From Nymphaea colorata (lineage: Eukaryota; Streptophyta; Magnoliopsida; Nymphaeales; Nymphaeaceae), in contig NC_045142.1 in the NCBI RefSeq assembly GCF_008831285.2, positions 3,539,001-3,603,000 of the forward strand: DNA of 64,000 bases, written 5' to 3'. Positions within the stretch are counted from its first letter, which is position 1. Each line of letters starts with the position of its first letter. Under the pieces are notes generated by a model. That model saw only the letters and a program-made list of their open reading frames with translations. It was not told the origin of the DNA and ran no database searches. The translations under genes were made by a program, and so were the position numbers. Positions 54,091-64,000 of the stretch are shown here, in pieces.

Positions 54091-54283
54091 CAGGGGCAGA
54101 GTTACATGTGACCAGAAAATCTGTTTGTTTACATATTCATTAACCCTAATCATTTGCTTGTTTATGTACTGAGGGCCCCTCAATTATTCGAATGTGGTGC
54201 CCCACAGTCATTTTACTATGTATTGAGGGGTTAGATTTTTTGAACTAGTGCCTCTCATCCAAAAATTTCTGGCTCTTCTGCTG
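54091..54283 (+). mobile_element. Short Tip100-like MITE
   Basis: Starts CAGGGGCAGAGTTACATG and ends AAATTTCTGGCTCTTCTGCTG (its reverse complement starts CAGCAGAAGAGCCAG). CAGGGGCNGAG is the textbook Tip100-type start. It is 193 bp; the target duplication is not convincing. Confidence 0.5.
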
Positions 54284-55027
54284 GTCTCTCTGTTTGCATT
54301 TGTAACCATTCTTGCTCTCCTTTTGTTCTCGTTTACTATATTGTGACATTGTCATAAGGTTGAATTTGGTGCCATGGATGGAACCTTATATACTTTAATG
54401 AAATATGTCGTTTTCACTCTAGCTAAAAAAGATATGCTTCCTTGGGTGCGGAAAATGAGTAGTTTATCCTACTACTCAAGAAGAGGGCCAAAGCCCCTCC
54501 CTTCCTCTTATCCCTTCAAACTTCAAAGTACTCGGCCTGCTTTGGATGCCTCAGGATCCGCTATGACAAGATCTGCTTCCTTGTTGGAAATTCATTTCCT
54601 GTCTGCTGATTCTTTTACACTTCACTGCTTACCGCATCCCATGACCCATCCTAGTATGATGTATTTTAAAACATGTGTTCTCTACTTATCAAATCCTTTT
54701 CATTTCTTGCTAATTGTAACTGGAATTGAATAAGAAATATGAATGAACGAACCTGTTTCATTGACTTATACAGTATACCTTGCAAAAGCTGAAGCTTAGA
54801 GAAAATGAGTGTAAACGGGTCAGGTTTGGTATTGGAATTTTAAGCTCTCTTATTATAACAGATCCAATTCAAGTCATACCCGCTCCAAATTCAATTTCCT
54901 GAGCATTTAGCTGAGAAGAATCGGCCCTTCTTAGTATAGAAAAGCACAAGCTGCTGCTGTTACCTTGATCGCATCTTTCATCTCTTCTGACAACTATAAG
55001 AAAGGAAACTTTGCTGTTTCCTTCTCC

Positions 55028-55207
55028 CCCTTTTACTTTCAAAGAACTCTTTGGCCAAGGTTGCATGAAGTTCAAACCTGGCCTGTTCAAACCCAGCCTG
55101 ACCTTGACAGGACCGAACCCTTTTACTATCAAAGAACTCTTTGGCCAAGGTAGCATGAAGTTCAAACCTGGCCTGTTCAAACCCAGCCTGACCTTGACAG
55201 GACCGAG
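55028..55207. repeat. Near-identical 90-bp tandem duplication
   Basis: The unit with CAAAGAACTCTTTGGCCAAG and GTTCAAACCTGGCCTGTTCA occurs twice, 90 bases apart, with about two differences. The period is a multiple of three and frames on both strands stay open across it, but no known protein is visible. Confidence 0.9.
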
Positions 55208-56201
55208 CTCAACCTGGGCCTTTACGGATTAACCCGGTCTCTACTATTAGGTTTTCCTACCCAGCTCACCCCAGCCCGGTCTGGTTGAGTTTAAATCCAG
55301 CCAATTACCTCATACCCATCTTTTTTAATGTGTGAATTAATGCATATGATTAATATATTTTTATATTTAGAAACTTTATTTAAGTCAATTTTAATCAGCA
55401 AATTTGACCATAAGGGGTCTAGCATAGCTGAATATAAGAGTTACAATTCTCTGGGCATCAATCCCATGAATAAGCTTAAGCAAGCATAAAGGCAAAGGTT
55501 TGAGCCTTAGGTTTGATGTTGCCGGGCGAATGGCAAAAAGTCTTCAAGCTTGGAAGCAATTTGAAACCAGGAAAAGAAAAAGGTCAAAATCTATATTAAC
55601 CTGTGCCGGATCATGGATAGTTTGCTTGTAATTTTCTCTATGCGAGCTCGAGTTGGGCCACAACAAGCCAGTCCGAACACTGGCCCAAGTCATAGCCGGG
55701 CAGTGCAAACCCTAGTTTTAGCACTTAGGCTGCAGGGCTGCATTTGATGCACACGAATTTTACTGTAGAGTGAGGGAACCTTTCCATTTCTGTACAAATT
55801 ATCCGTGGACCATCAAACACTGAAAAAGTTACCCCGCACAGGGAGCACCGGGCAATGCTTCCATTAACATAAAGATAATTAGAATTCAAACCTCACGGGA
55901 GCCAACAAGCAAAATTAAAATCCATGGAAGTTAGTCTATACAGGCAAAATTGGTGGAATTGCCAAGAATGTCTAGCAAGGAAAAGGATGCCATCTTCATG
56001 TCCCTTCTTTGCAGCTCACCTGCAGGTCCCCAACATACAGGCCATGGTGGGCAACAAGAATCAAACGCCATTTAGACGATCAGGCACTAGCATCAGGTTG
56101 TCTTTGAATGACACCTTCAATAAAACAAGTTGTATATATATACCTTCAATAAAACAAATTGTATATAAAATCCTGTCCTTCCAAACCACGTAAATCCTTG
56201 T

Positions 56202-56276
56202 TCTTAATCTTGAGAATGCAAGAGGGCGTGTTTAGCTTTCTTTCCCTTTTCTTAATCTTGAGAATGCAAGAGGGCA
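56202..56276. repeat. Short direct duplication
   Basis: TTCTTAATCTTGAGAATGCA plus AGAGGGC occurs at about 56202 and again at about 56249. Confidence 0.8.
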
Positions 56277-56539
56277 TTGTTCTTAACACTCAGGTTTCAA
56301 AAGAGAACCATGTCACAATGGATAAACGCAAATTCAGTGCGAGGAAAAGAAAGAGCTCCAACAAACATTAACATCATATAGGTTAGCACTTACGATTTTG
56401 CTGGGTGGAATCAAGAATGAAAAGAGTCCAACAAAATTGATAAGGAGAAAATTGTGGAGCCAAGGGACCCGAGGAAACCAGGAATTTGAGACTATATCCC
56501 TCCAAGATCTCCATGGAAAATGGTAAGCGGCCATACCAC

Positions 56540-58658
56540 CTAAGAAGAATTGTCGGATGCCACTTTTGGTTTTGCAAACTCGACAAAGATCAACCTTCCA
56601 TCAATAATCTGCCACCAAAAAAAAAAAATAAATAGCGCAGATTAAAAACGAATGAACTATAAAGGCAATGTCGAAATGAAAAAAAAATACATGCAGAATA
56701 CAGCTCGGTTGCTTTGATAAAAAAATTTAATCACCTAGATCACGCTTACATAGTTGAATTAAACAAGGACCGGTAAGTGACTGGTGTTTCTCGATTCTTT
56801 CTTTTCTCTGAGTTATATCCAGTTTTGGCATTTTTTTGACGTCCAATTTTCAAATGCTACACAATGATGTTCAATAACTGCGGCACTTGAACGTTAGATT
56901 CAAGTCGAGTCATGTTCCAGAGAAAATTTCAAACCATGGCCCCGTTTTTTGAAAACTAATGGCCTATTTTCTTTAGACGAGAGTTTTTTCTGTGAAAAGA
57001 AACTGGGTATAACTCAGACTTGATCAGGTGGGAGTACAATGCCAAAACTGACTTTTCCATAATCAGTTCAAACTCTTATATGTCACATACTCTTACATGC
57101 AGTTTTCGGCACATTACCATCTCCCGACTTTTCCATAATCTTCTAATGATCAAGGTGGAAGCTATCGCAGAAAAAAGCGCGAACCAAACCTCCATTACAA
57201 GGTCTTTTTGGCCTTTCTTTCTGAAACAAACAAGAGTATGTGACCATTGTACTCCCTCACATGCCCCAGTGATCAAGGTGAGAGACATGATAGTACTACA
57301 TATTTCTATCCAGAAGGGCGATACTGCAAGCCTAAATAGAAACAGGCCAAAAGAAGTGCTTATCAATCAGAGATGCATGTAAGTGCAGAAAAGAACAGAT
57401 ATACCCTGTTATTCAACGCCTTCACAGCTTTAAGTGCATCCTTCTCAGACTCATATGTCACAAAACCAAACCCTCTATGCCTCTGGGTACTACTGTCCAT
57501 CACAAGCCTAGCTGTTGATAGCAGACAGTAAAACTAGTTAAGAATCACACAGATATGAACTCGTGAACATATAAAACACAACGGTTGAAGAGCAGAACTT
57601 TTGAGTGCCACCAACTGGTGCAGTGAAGTACCGTAGGCTTGCAATAGAAGACGAAAATACTGATCGAACCAGCAGCAGAAATACATAAAATGGAACCATT
57701 AAAAAGTTTGCAGTGGAGAAAGAACTACCTTCTGTCAGAACTCCAAAAGGTGAAAATAGCTCTACCAGTTTCTTTTCAGTCGTATAAAATGACAATCCTG
57801 CATGACAAAGACAAAAAGAATGGATGCTGTCAAGAAAGGAAATATCATAGCTGATTCATGGAACAATAACAAACGATTGCTGTTGTGGCCCTGTAAGGTG
57901 CATAATAAGAACCCAAGCTTTGTGGGGCAAATAAATGAACTGTTACGCACAACCATACAATCTGGGAAAATTTTACTAGATAAACAATGATACCAAATGC
58001 TTAAAAAGGAGCCATGCAGTCGCGGATGTACAACCTCAAGCTTCAGCAGGATTTTTTTTGTCAAACACCCCCATACTCAGAAGTTTGAAAATTAATTTAT
58101 GCTTTGGAAACGGAGACAATGAATGAACTTAAAACGGGCCTAGTATTGGAGAAGAAGAATAAAATCGATCCAAACTTCTCCTTTAAAAATCAGATACCCA
58201 AATTACCTTGCATGTAGACAACCCATGTTCAAACATATCGTGGAACTCAAAACAAGACTCAGAAAAGTAAAGGACAATGACAAACACTGCTAAAAAATGA
58301 ACTATTACAAGTGTCTGTGAACGCCTCCACAAATACAGCAAAGTCGGTCTTCCAACCTATCCCACTTCGGAAAGGAAGAATTAAGGAAATGGCCACACTT
58401 TTCACAAGCAAATTCCTCCATGAGATGATACTCAAATAAATACATCTTCAGGCGAAAACCAAGAGTACTCAATCAAGGAAAGGAAACACAATCTACATGC
58501 CAAACAAACAGGACCGACTAAACCCAAAAGCTGCCATTAAATGAAGCAACGGAAACAAAATAAAGCAGATTAAATAAGTACTTACTAGAAACAAAGAGTT
58601 GGGTGCTGAAAGCCCTTGCGGCTGTGACAAAAGAGATTGATGAAATCGGCCGAAACAT
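56540..58658 (-). CDS. Small mitochondrial-type RRM RNA-binding protein, four exons
   Basis: Assembled by eye on the minus strand: exons 58586-58658, 57729-57797, 57405-57511 and 56540-56608, with a GTAAGT donor after exon 1 and consistent phases; 105 residues. The N-terminus MFRPISSISFVTAARAFSTQ is an Arg/Ser-rich amphipathic presequence typical of mitochondrial import (RAF/S-type cleavage region). A single RRM follows: RNP2 QLFVSRLSF, the helix EKKLVELFSPFGVL, RNP1 HRGFGFVTYE, then RIIDGRLIFVEFAKPK and a short Ser-ending tail. No glycine-rich tail is present, so it is a minimal RRM protein. The same exon sizes (69 and 107 for the middle exons) and phases occur in the plus-strand gene at 48697-53022. 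The promoter side is separated from the H2B 3' end by about 0.6 kb. Confidence 0.85.
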
Positions 58659-59289
58659 TCTCCACGTCGCCGTCCACGAAGCGATCCCCGACCAACAAAA
58701 CTTTTATCACCAGTTCGAGTAACTATAAGCCTTATTAAAGTCGAGAAAGATCAGAGAAAGAAGAGAACACCCACAAAAATGCTCAACGAAGACCTAGCGA
58801 AGGGGAATATACAGCTACACCCTTCCGGGTTAATAATACCAAACAGCCCTACTAGACTCGATAAATTACAGAAATATCACGGAAGGGGAGAGAGAAGGAA
58901 TCAGGGAGGGAGGGAGAGAGAGAAAAATTTTACTTTCTATAGAGATCAACCTCGTCGGAAAAGATCCAACTTCGAACGGTGACTATATTAAAAAAGAAAT
59001 ACGAAAGTTCTCCGGTTTCAACGCGTCGACAACGTTAAAAGGGTTTTCGTTACGCGCGGCGCGAGAGAGAGAGAGAGAGAGGTAGATGGAAACAAAGGTA
59101 GCGAAAGCGGAAGCGCATCTTAATCATTAAGCCAAATTAAACAGTTTCCAAATGTACACAAGAGTTACCCCCCAATTTACCCTCAAAACCCATCGACAAC
59201 GAAAAAGAAAAAAGAAAAATCAAAGAACACTAATACCTAAACCTAACAACCCAAAAGCTACAATATTTCCCCAAATCGGTCGCCGCCAT
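58659..59289. other. Upstream region of the minus-strand RRM gene and H2B 3' flank
   Basis: About 630 bases. It holds a GA-rich run near 59065 and GCGC-rich words, and no separate gene. It probably includes the RRM gene promoter and leader together with the H2B 3' UTR. Confidence 0.5.
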
Positions 59290-59748
59290 TCAAGAACTCG
59301 TGAATTTAGTCACGGCCTTGGTCCCTTCAGAGACGGCGTGCTTGGCGAGCTCTCCAGGAAGGACCAGCCGGACGGAGGTCTGGATCTCCCGGGAAGTAAT
59401 CGTCGGCTTCTTGTTGTATCGAGCAAGACGGGAGGCTTCCTGAGCAAGCTTCTCGAAGATGTCGTTAATGAAGGAATTCATTATACCCATGGCCTTGCTC
59501 GAGATCCCGATATCAGGGTGGACCTGCTTCAGAACCTTGAAAATGTAAATCTTATAGGTCTCACTGCTCTTCTTCATCTTCTTCTTCTTCTTCTTGTCGC
59601 CGGCGGCAGCGCCTTCTTTAGGGAGGCGCTTCTCGGCCTTTGGCTTCTTCTCTGCAGGAGCCTTCTCGGCCACCGTCTTCTTCTCCTCCGCCGGCTTTTC
59701 TGACGCCGGCTTCTTCTCTGCTGGCTTCTTATCGGCCTTCGGCGCCAT
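59290..59748 (-). CDS. H2B: Histone H2B, single exon
   Basis: Core nucleosome histone that pairs with H2A. The 152-residue frame starts [15 protein letters not shown]; a longer frame of four extra codons exists upstream, but the family start is MAPKA. A Lys/Ala/Pro-rich plant-type tail of about 60 residues leads to the fold: [60 protein letters not shown] and [20 protein letters not shown]. The C-terminal AVTKFTSS carries the conserved Lys that is monoubiquitinated in plants (established knowledge). It is intronless like other plant H2B genes. A histone octamer and TATA box lie upstream. Confidence 0.97.
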   Translation of the reverse strand: MAPKADKKPAEKKPASEKPAEEKKTVAEKAPAEKKPKAEKRLPKEGAAAGDKKKKKKMKKSSETYKIYIFKVLKQVHPDIGISSKAMGIMNSFINDIFEKLAQEASRLARYNKKPTITSREIQTSVRLVLPGELAKHAVSEGTKAVTKFTSS

Positions 59749-59855
59749 CGCTACGATCACAGAGAGTAAGGAGGCAGGGATCGAAGAGAAAAATCAAGGT
59801 AGAAAATTCGCAAGGAAGGCGAACACAATGCGAAGAGGAGGGTGGGTGGAAGCCA

Positions 59856-59911
59856 TTATATAGCGCCAAGGAGATGAAACCTCACTGGTCGATAGCTCCT
59901 TGACGCGGATC
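59856..59911 (-). promoter_or_regulatory. H2B promoter: TATA box and histone octamer CGCGGATC
   Basis: Read on the minus strand, TATATAA (59856-59862) lies about 108 bases before the ATG. The exact plant histone octamer CGCGGATC is at 59904-59911 (reverse orientation relative to the gene), about 42 bases further upstream. This element drives S-phase expression of plant histone genes. Confidence 0.75.
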
Positions 59912-61467
59912 GCAGGCGTGGGCTTTTGACAGCCGTCGATATTATGGAGATATGAACGGTCGGCATTTGCGCACTCGGCATCGATAAGAGGTTTGGTTCC
60001 GCACGGAAAGTAAAGCGGGTATTGAACCAAAAGGGACTTGTTGGCGCTAGTAATTGCTAAAGTGCCACAGATGAGCAATGGCGCTGCTATCGGGTCGGCA
60101 ATTTTGGTACTCGTGATCGGCCGGGCGAGCTGGTTCTTTTGATTTTTGGGTTGGTTTAATTAAAAAGAAAATTGTCAGGTCTTGGTTCGAGTTGGATATT
60201 AAAAATTTCATTTGGTTGGTAATATATATTACATATATATATTAGTTTTCTTTTCTATATATATATATATATATATATATTCATGGGCCTATGATGTTAT
60301 CTTTTATAAACTTTTCATGTACTCTTAAAAACTTTTTGTACACTTTTAGTTAAGAGTTTTTGAAATATTAAAACATGAAATTAAGGGACTCAAATGTGAG
60401 TCAAAGTATAATGAGGGTACCCAACGGGTATAAAGTTGACCGTCATGTTTATTGACGGTCATGCGAAACTTGATAACTACGCGAGTTAAGCTTGTGCTGC
60501 CATTAAAGCTTGGTCCGTCTCGACCCAATGCCTAGCCTTTGGACTTCACAAAGCCTTTAGATTTCCAGCATGGTTGTAAACTGCAAAGGGTAGCATTCTT
60601 TTTCACCATTGTCATTATATATGATTGTAATAATAATAATAATAAATAAATAAATCTAAAAATGCTAACAGTACATATTTGTTATGTACATTTTTCAAAG
60701 TAAAGGAAAATTATAAAAACAAAAAACTTAGAATTAAAAAATTTTAAAATAACAAAATACAGTATGTAATATGAATATTGTAATACATGGACGGTTTATC
60801 TAATCAGCCTGCTATGTATTACCAATATTCCTTAGTTAAAAATTTTTAGTATAATATGGAGGGTTTGAAAAATAAGATAAGTATATTTGCCACAAATAAA
60901 AAATAAAAAATGAAAAAAAACTGTTTGGCATTAAAAAATGAAAAAATAAAAAAGTGAAAAAAATGTGAAAAACATGTTAACATTTTTTTTTGTTTTTAAC
61001 GTTTTTTTCAAAAAACGCATTTTTTAAAGTTTTATACGACATTTCATTTTCTCATGTTTTTTTGCGTTTTTTTCAAAAATATGGCATTTTTTGTGACATT
61101 ATATATATATATATATATATATGGGGACTGTCTTCGGTTTTGTGTGACGGTTACGTATCTATTTATTTTCGAACATGTTCCATTAAATATGATTCTTTTA
61201 TATTGTAATTATTAGATGTTTGTCAATTATGTTTTGTATTATTTTTCATTAATATTGTATGTTTCAATTATTGATTTGATATTATTAAAGCAAACGCCAT
61301 GCCTCACTTTATAATAGGCTCAACATCTAACAACATCGGTTCTATGTCTCACATGACAAATCAAACGAGTTTGTAAGTATCGTTTGGATCCAAAATCATG
61401 TCTAGAAAGGAACGCCAAGTTATGTGGCACTCTCTTCTCTCAATTTGGTAGAACCTCTAAAACTAAC

Positions 61468-61602
61468 CAATGGCCGAGCCACATTGTGGCTGATGTGGGC
61501 TTTTAATTACATATAAAATTTTTATTAAATTCTATTTTTATATAAGTGTTCCTTACAATTTGAAATTTAATGTAATAGCTAGAAATTTCTAACTCCACCA
61601 AT
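61468..61602. mobile_element. Short Tip100-like element
   Basis: Starts CAATGGCCGAGCCACATTGT and ends AAATTTCTAACTCCACCA, the usual pairing of GGCCGAGCC at one end with AAATTTCT.ACTCC at the other. Confidence 0.4.
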
Positions 61603-61694
61603 CTCTATAACACAATTTTATTCATCTAATGATTTACAACCTTAAGAAGTTTATTATTTAGCTGGTTCTGACCCTATCCTTGAAATGGTCATAT

Positions 61695-61945
61695 TAGTGA
61701 CAGAGCCAAAAATTTTGGTCAACGAGCACTAATCAAAACATCTTGAATTCTTTAAATAGATAGCAACATGATTAAGGCGCAACATGGTCCATATATAAAT
61801 AAGTAAATGTTTCAGTGACACTTTATATATGGCATATAAAATATGCAAATGCTTGGCATAATAAACCAATATGTAAATTTTTAAAAGAAAATTTTGAACT
61901 GTATAGGCAACTGCCCACACAAGCCCACATGTAGTTCCACCCTTC
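61695..61945. mobile_element. Short Tip100-like element
   Basis: Starts AGTGACAGAGCCAAAAATTT and ends with GGCAACTGCCCACACAAGCC then CACATGTAGTTCCACCC, the same layout as 19223-19385. Confidence 0.45.
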
Positions 61946-62344
61946 TTCATTGGCTTGTAAGAGGATATGAGATTTTTTAATACTTAGGCATAGTCTCCTC
62001 CTTCCTTCCTCCCAGCAGAGTTACAACGGGCAATGGATGATTGCTAACTTCCCTTGGTGGCCGGTTATAGAAATCCATGTAGATCACTTCCTTGACCTAA
62101 TCAAAATCCAAGCATTCTTCAAGTACTTACCGTTTGAAAGAAAACTAATATACCAATTTATTGAAGTTGTTTTATTGTTTATTTAGAAAGACTCTACCTT
62201 TGGCATAAAACTTCCAATCGTCATACCCTTATACTTTAAATGTAATTATTTGCTTCAGGGCCTAGGTGAATTTATGGTACATCCTTCAACAAGAGCCTCA
62301 AACTTACCACTGTAGATGAGTAACATACCAAAACATGACAACGG

Positions 62345-62424
62345 CCATGAAATTCAAACCTCGATTTTTCCCGTGTGAGCCACCTGGTAGGCGGATTGCA
62401 CTGCAACTCTTCTAGGCCAACATA
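62345..62424 (-). mobile_element. tRNA-related SINE head (candidate)
   Basis: On the minus strand, TGGCCTAGAAGAG (box A-like, 62407-62419) is followed by GAGGTTTGAATTTC (box B-like, near 62349-62362). Spacing is longer than in most tRNAs but within the SINE range. No tail or target duplication was identified. Confidence 0.3.
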
Positions 62425-63232
62425 ATGAAGGAAGTTACATAACACCACCTGTATAGTCATAGATGATAATTATGTACTAGTCTATTAGATGCAGCTTGGG
62501 CCTGATCTACACTTGAAAAGTCCAAATTGAAAGGTGAAGTTTAAAAGGGTGTTTGATAAGAAAAATATTGCCATTTTAAGATGCATGCTTATATAACATT
62601 ATTTTCTAGCTCTAATTAGGAACACGGCGTGCGTGCATATATTGTTGTTGCTTTTAGTTTCAACAAGATATAGTTAGACGTGATCACGTTATATTTTCTA
62701 AAACAATAATATGATGTTACTACCTTTTAACCAAATGTCAGGTGATAAGTGATAACAAAGGAAGTTGGAATGAGTGTTAATACGAATGCCCAGTTGAGTC
62801 TGAATTCCACCACACTCCACACCTTAAGATTTATGGTGAAGTCTTTGTTTCGCCCGAAGATTAGGACTCAATAAGTAGTCTAGTGTTTAAAGAGGTCATT
62901 TTGAATTTCAAATTCTGCTCTTTCACCAAAGCAAGCTCTGGTAGGGATGAGGGGTTGGGTGGGGGTTTCGGCCTTCTTTGAGTGGTGGGTCAAACTTTAA
63001 AATTCTGCGGTTTTGAGTTTGTATTTTTTTTTTGCTTGTAGTTAAGTACTGAAGTCAATATCTTGCATTGGTATAGCTGTGATCTTGTGGATGCCAAAGA
63101 ATGCATAAGCCTTTGCTCCCCTATCCTTGACCATAAATCATTTAATTAGTTCTTTTTTTATTGATTGCGGTAGACATGCGCAGGCTGACATTACCAAATC
63201 TTAGAATGGCAAATGTGGTTACTCCCCCAGAA

Positions 63233-63316
63233 GGGTTGTTTGGCAATAAGAACAATAACAAACTGTTTTGTTAATAAGTCAAAAGATTGTTATTATTTCC
63301 ATTACCAAGCAGTCCC
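63233..63316. mobile_element. Very short MITE with ~28-bp inverted ends
   Basis: GGGTTGTTTGGCAATAAGAA plus CAATAACA at the start pairs with TGTTATTATTTCC then ATTACCAAGCAGTCCC at the end. The total is only 84 bp, so most of it is ends. Confidence 0.55.
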
Positions 63317-64000
63317 AAGGGAACCCTTGAAGATCATGACAAGTATGTTTTAATAATCTGATATTTGAGAAGAGAGGATTTTAAACAATTCAGTGAAACC
63401 AGACGCAACCAAACATGCACATTGTGGATGTCATTGTTCCATTTATACTCCACCAGGGTATGGAAAGGCCAGCACATACACAAGCAAAAACCAAACAAGC
63501 GAACATTTTGAAAAGTACCACACGAACACCAAAGCGCTTTCGGTGTTAGTTGTTTTGTGTATTTCACTTGGTGACGATGGAATAAATGACATAATAAATA
63601 ATCTGTCTCGTTTCTTATATATAAAATTATTTAAAAAAGTAATGTAAGTGAAAAGGTAAACCCCAAAATAAGGGAAACAAATAAAGTGGGTTGCTCCAAA
63701 ACATCAAATGCATCTTAAAGTAAGTTTCAACTTTGTTCTACAAGTATTTCCCGTCATGTTGTTTTTTTAATGCTTATTAGTGTGGGCTTACCCTTGAGGG
63801 CGGGTTTTGTGTGGGTGGATAACATGGACCCTGTCTTCTATAGTCGTAGGAGAGGGGGCATTTTTATCCAGGTCAAAAGTTACTTATTCGGTTTAAGTGT
63901 CCTCCGTTTCACCCTGCAGTCACCCGAATTACCTTTGTTCTCTTGTTAAAGTTTTTTCTTTATAAAAGTATGCCTTCAGAAAAGTTAAAAAAGCTCGACA

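Larger units (their letters stand above)
53023..56539. other. Convergent intergenic region between the two mini-RRM genes
   Basis: About 3.5 kb with no recognised gene. It holds 3' flanks on both sides, a Tip100-like short element (54091-54283), a near-identical 90-bp tandem duplication (55028-55207) and small duplications near 56.2 kb. Confidence 0.55.
60080..64000. other. AT-rich terminal region, no gene recognised
   Basis: About 3.9 kb of AT-rich sequence with AT runs near 60256 and 61101. It contains an A/T-only stretch (about 60880-61080) that can fold back on itself, two Tip100-like short elements, a candidate SINE head and a small MITE (63233-63316). No coding frame of any family was recognised. 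Confidence 0.5.

Noticed and set aside
54374-54733. 119-codon plus-strand frame between the RRM genes
   Set aside because: AT-rich codon use, no motif, no promoter signs; near a short transposon.
57020-57382. Overlapping frames on both strands in the minus-strand RRM intron 3
   Set aside because: They fall within the intron between exons at 57405 and 56608; no domain.

Overview
The window is nuclear DNA from a flowering plant. It holds a nuclear gene for the chloroplast ribosomal protein bTHXc (PSRP4), an AGL62-type type I MADS gene, the plant-specific histone variant H2A.W with SPKK-type tail motifs, and a plant VPS4/SKD1. Introns are mostly AT-rich. Intergenic DNA is AT-rich and full of short decayed DNA transposons and AT, CT and GA microsatellites. 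The species cannot be named from the sequence alone. LAYOUT. 1-647: PSRP4 (three exons; the window opens on its ATG). 3174-3719: a single-exon gene of unknown function. 3891-5150 (-): a Golgi-type alpha-1,4-glycosyltransferase. 8306-9109: a type I MADS gene. 13489-13722 (-): a small Pro-rich protein gene. 14-28 kb: a gene-poor block of repeats, with short hAT- and Harbinger-like elements, a decayed Ty1/copia fragment, an LTR-like GC-rich patch and local tandem duplications. 28329-36187: SKD1/VPS4, eight exons; intron 3 (about 4 kb) holds a 1.17-kb hAT-like insertion with an 8-bp target duplication matching at 7 of 8 positions. 39825-40601: a conserved-looking acidic-tract protein. 46600-47556: H2A.W. 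48697-53022 (+) and 56540-58658 (-): two small organelle-type RRM genes with matching exon structure, pointing at each other. 59290-59748 (-): histone H2B. From 60 kb to the end: AT-rich repeats, with no gene recognised. GENES TOGETHER. There is no operon-like logic; these are independent housekeeping and regulatory genes. The one structured neighbourhood is 46.6-59.8 kb, where two core-histone genes bracket two paralogous mini-RRM genes. Both RRM genes were assembled here by hand from short exons; their splice phases and internal exon lengths (69 and 107 nt) are identical. No CRISPR array, intact transposase gene, canonical tRNA gene or rRNA gene was seen. I found no convincing wholly new system. 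The best leads are the paired mini-RRM genes, the complete hAT-like insertion in SKD1 with its unusual palindromic interior, and the large set of short elements with Tip100-like ends.
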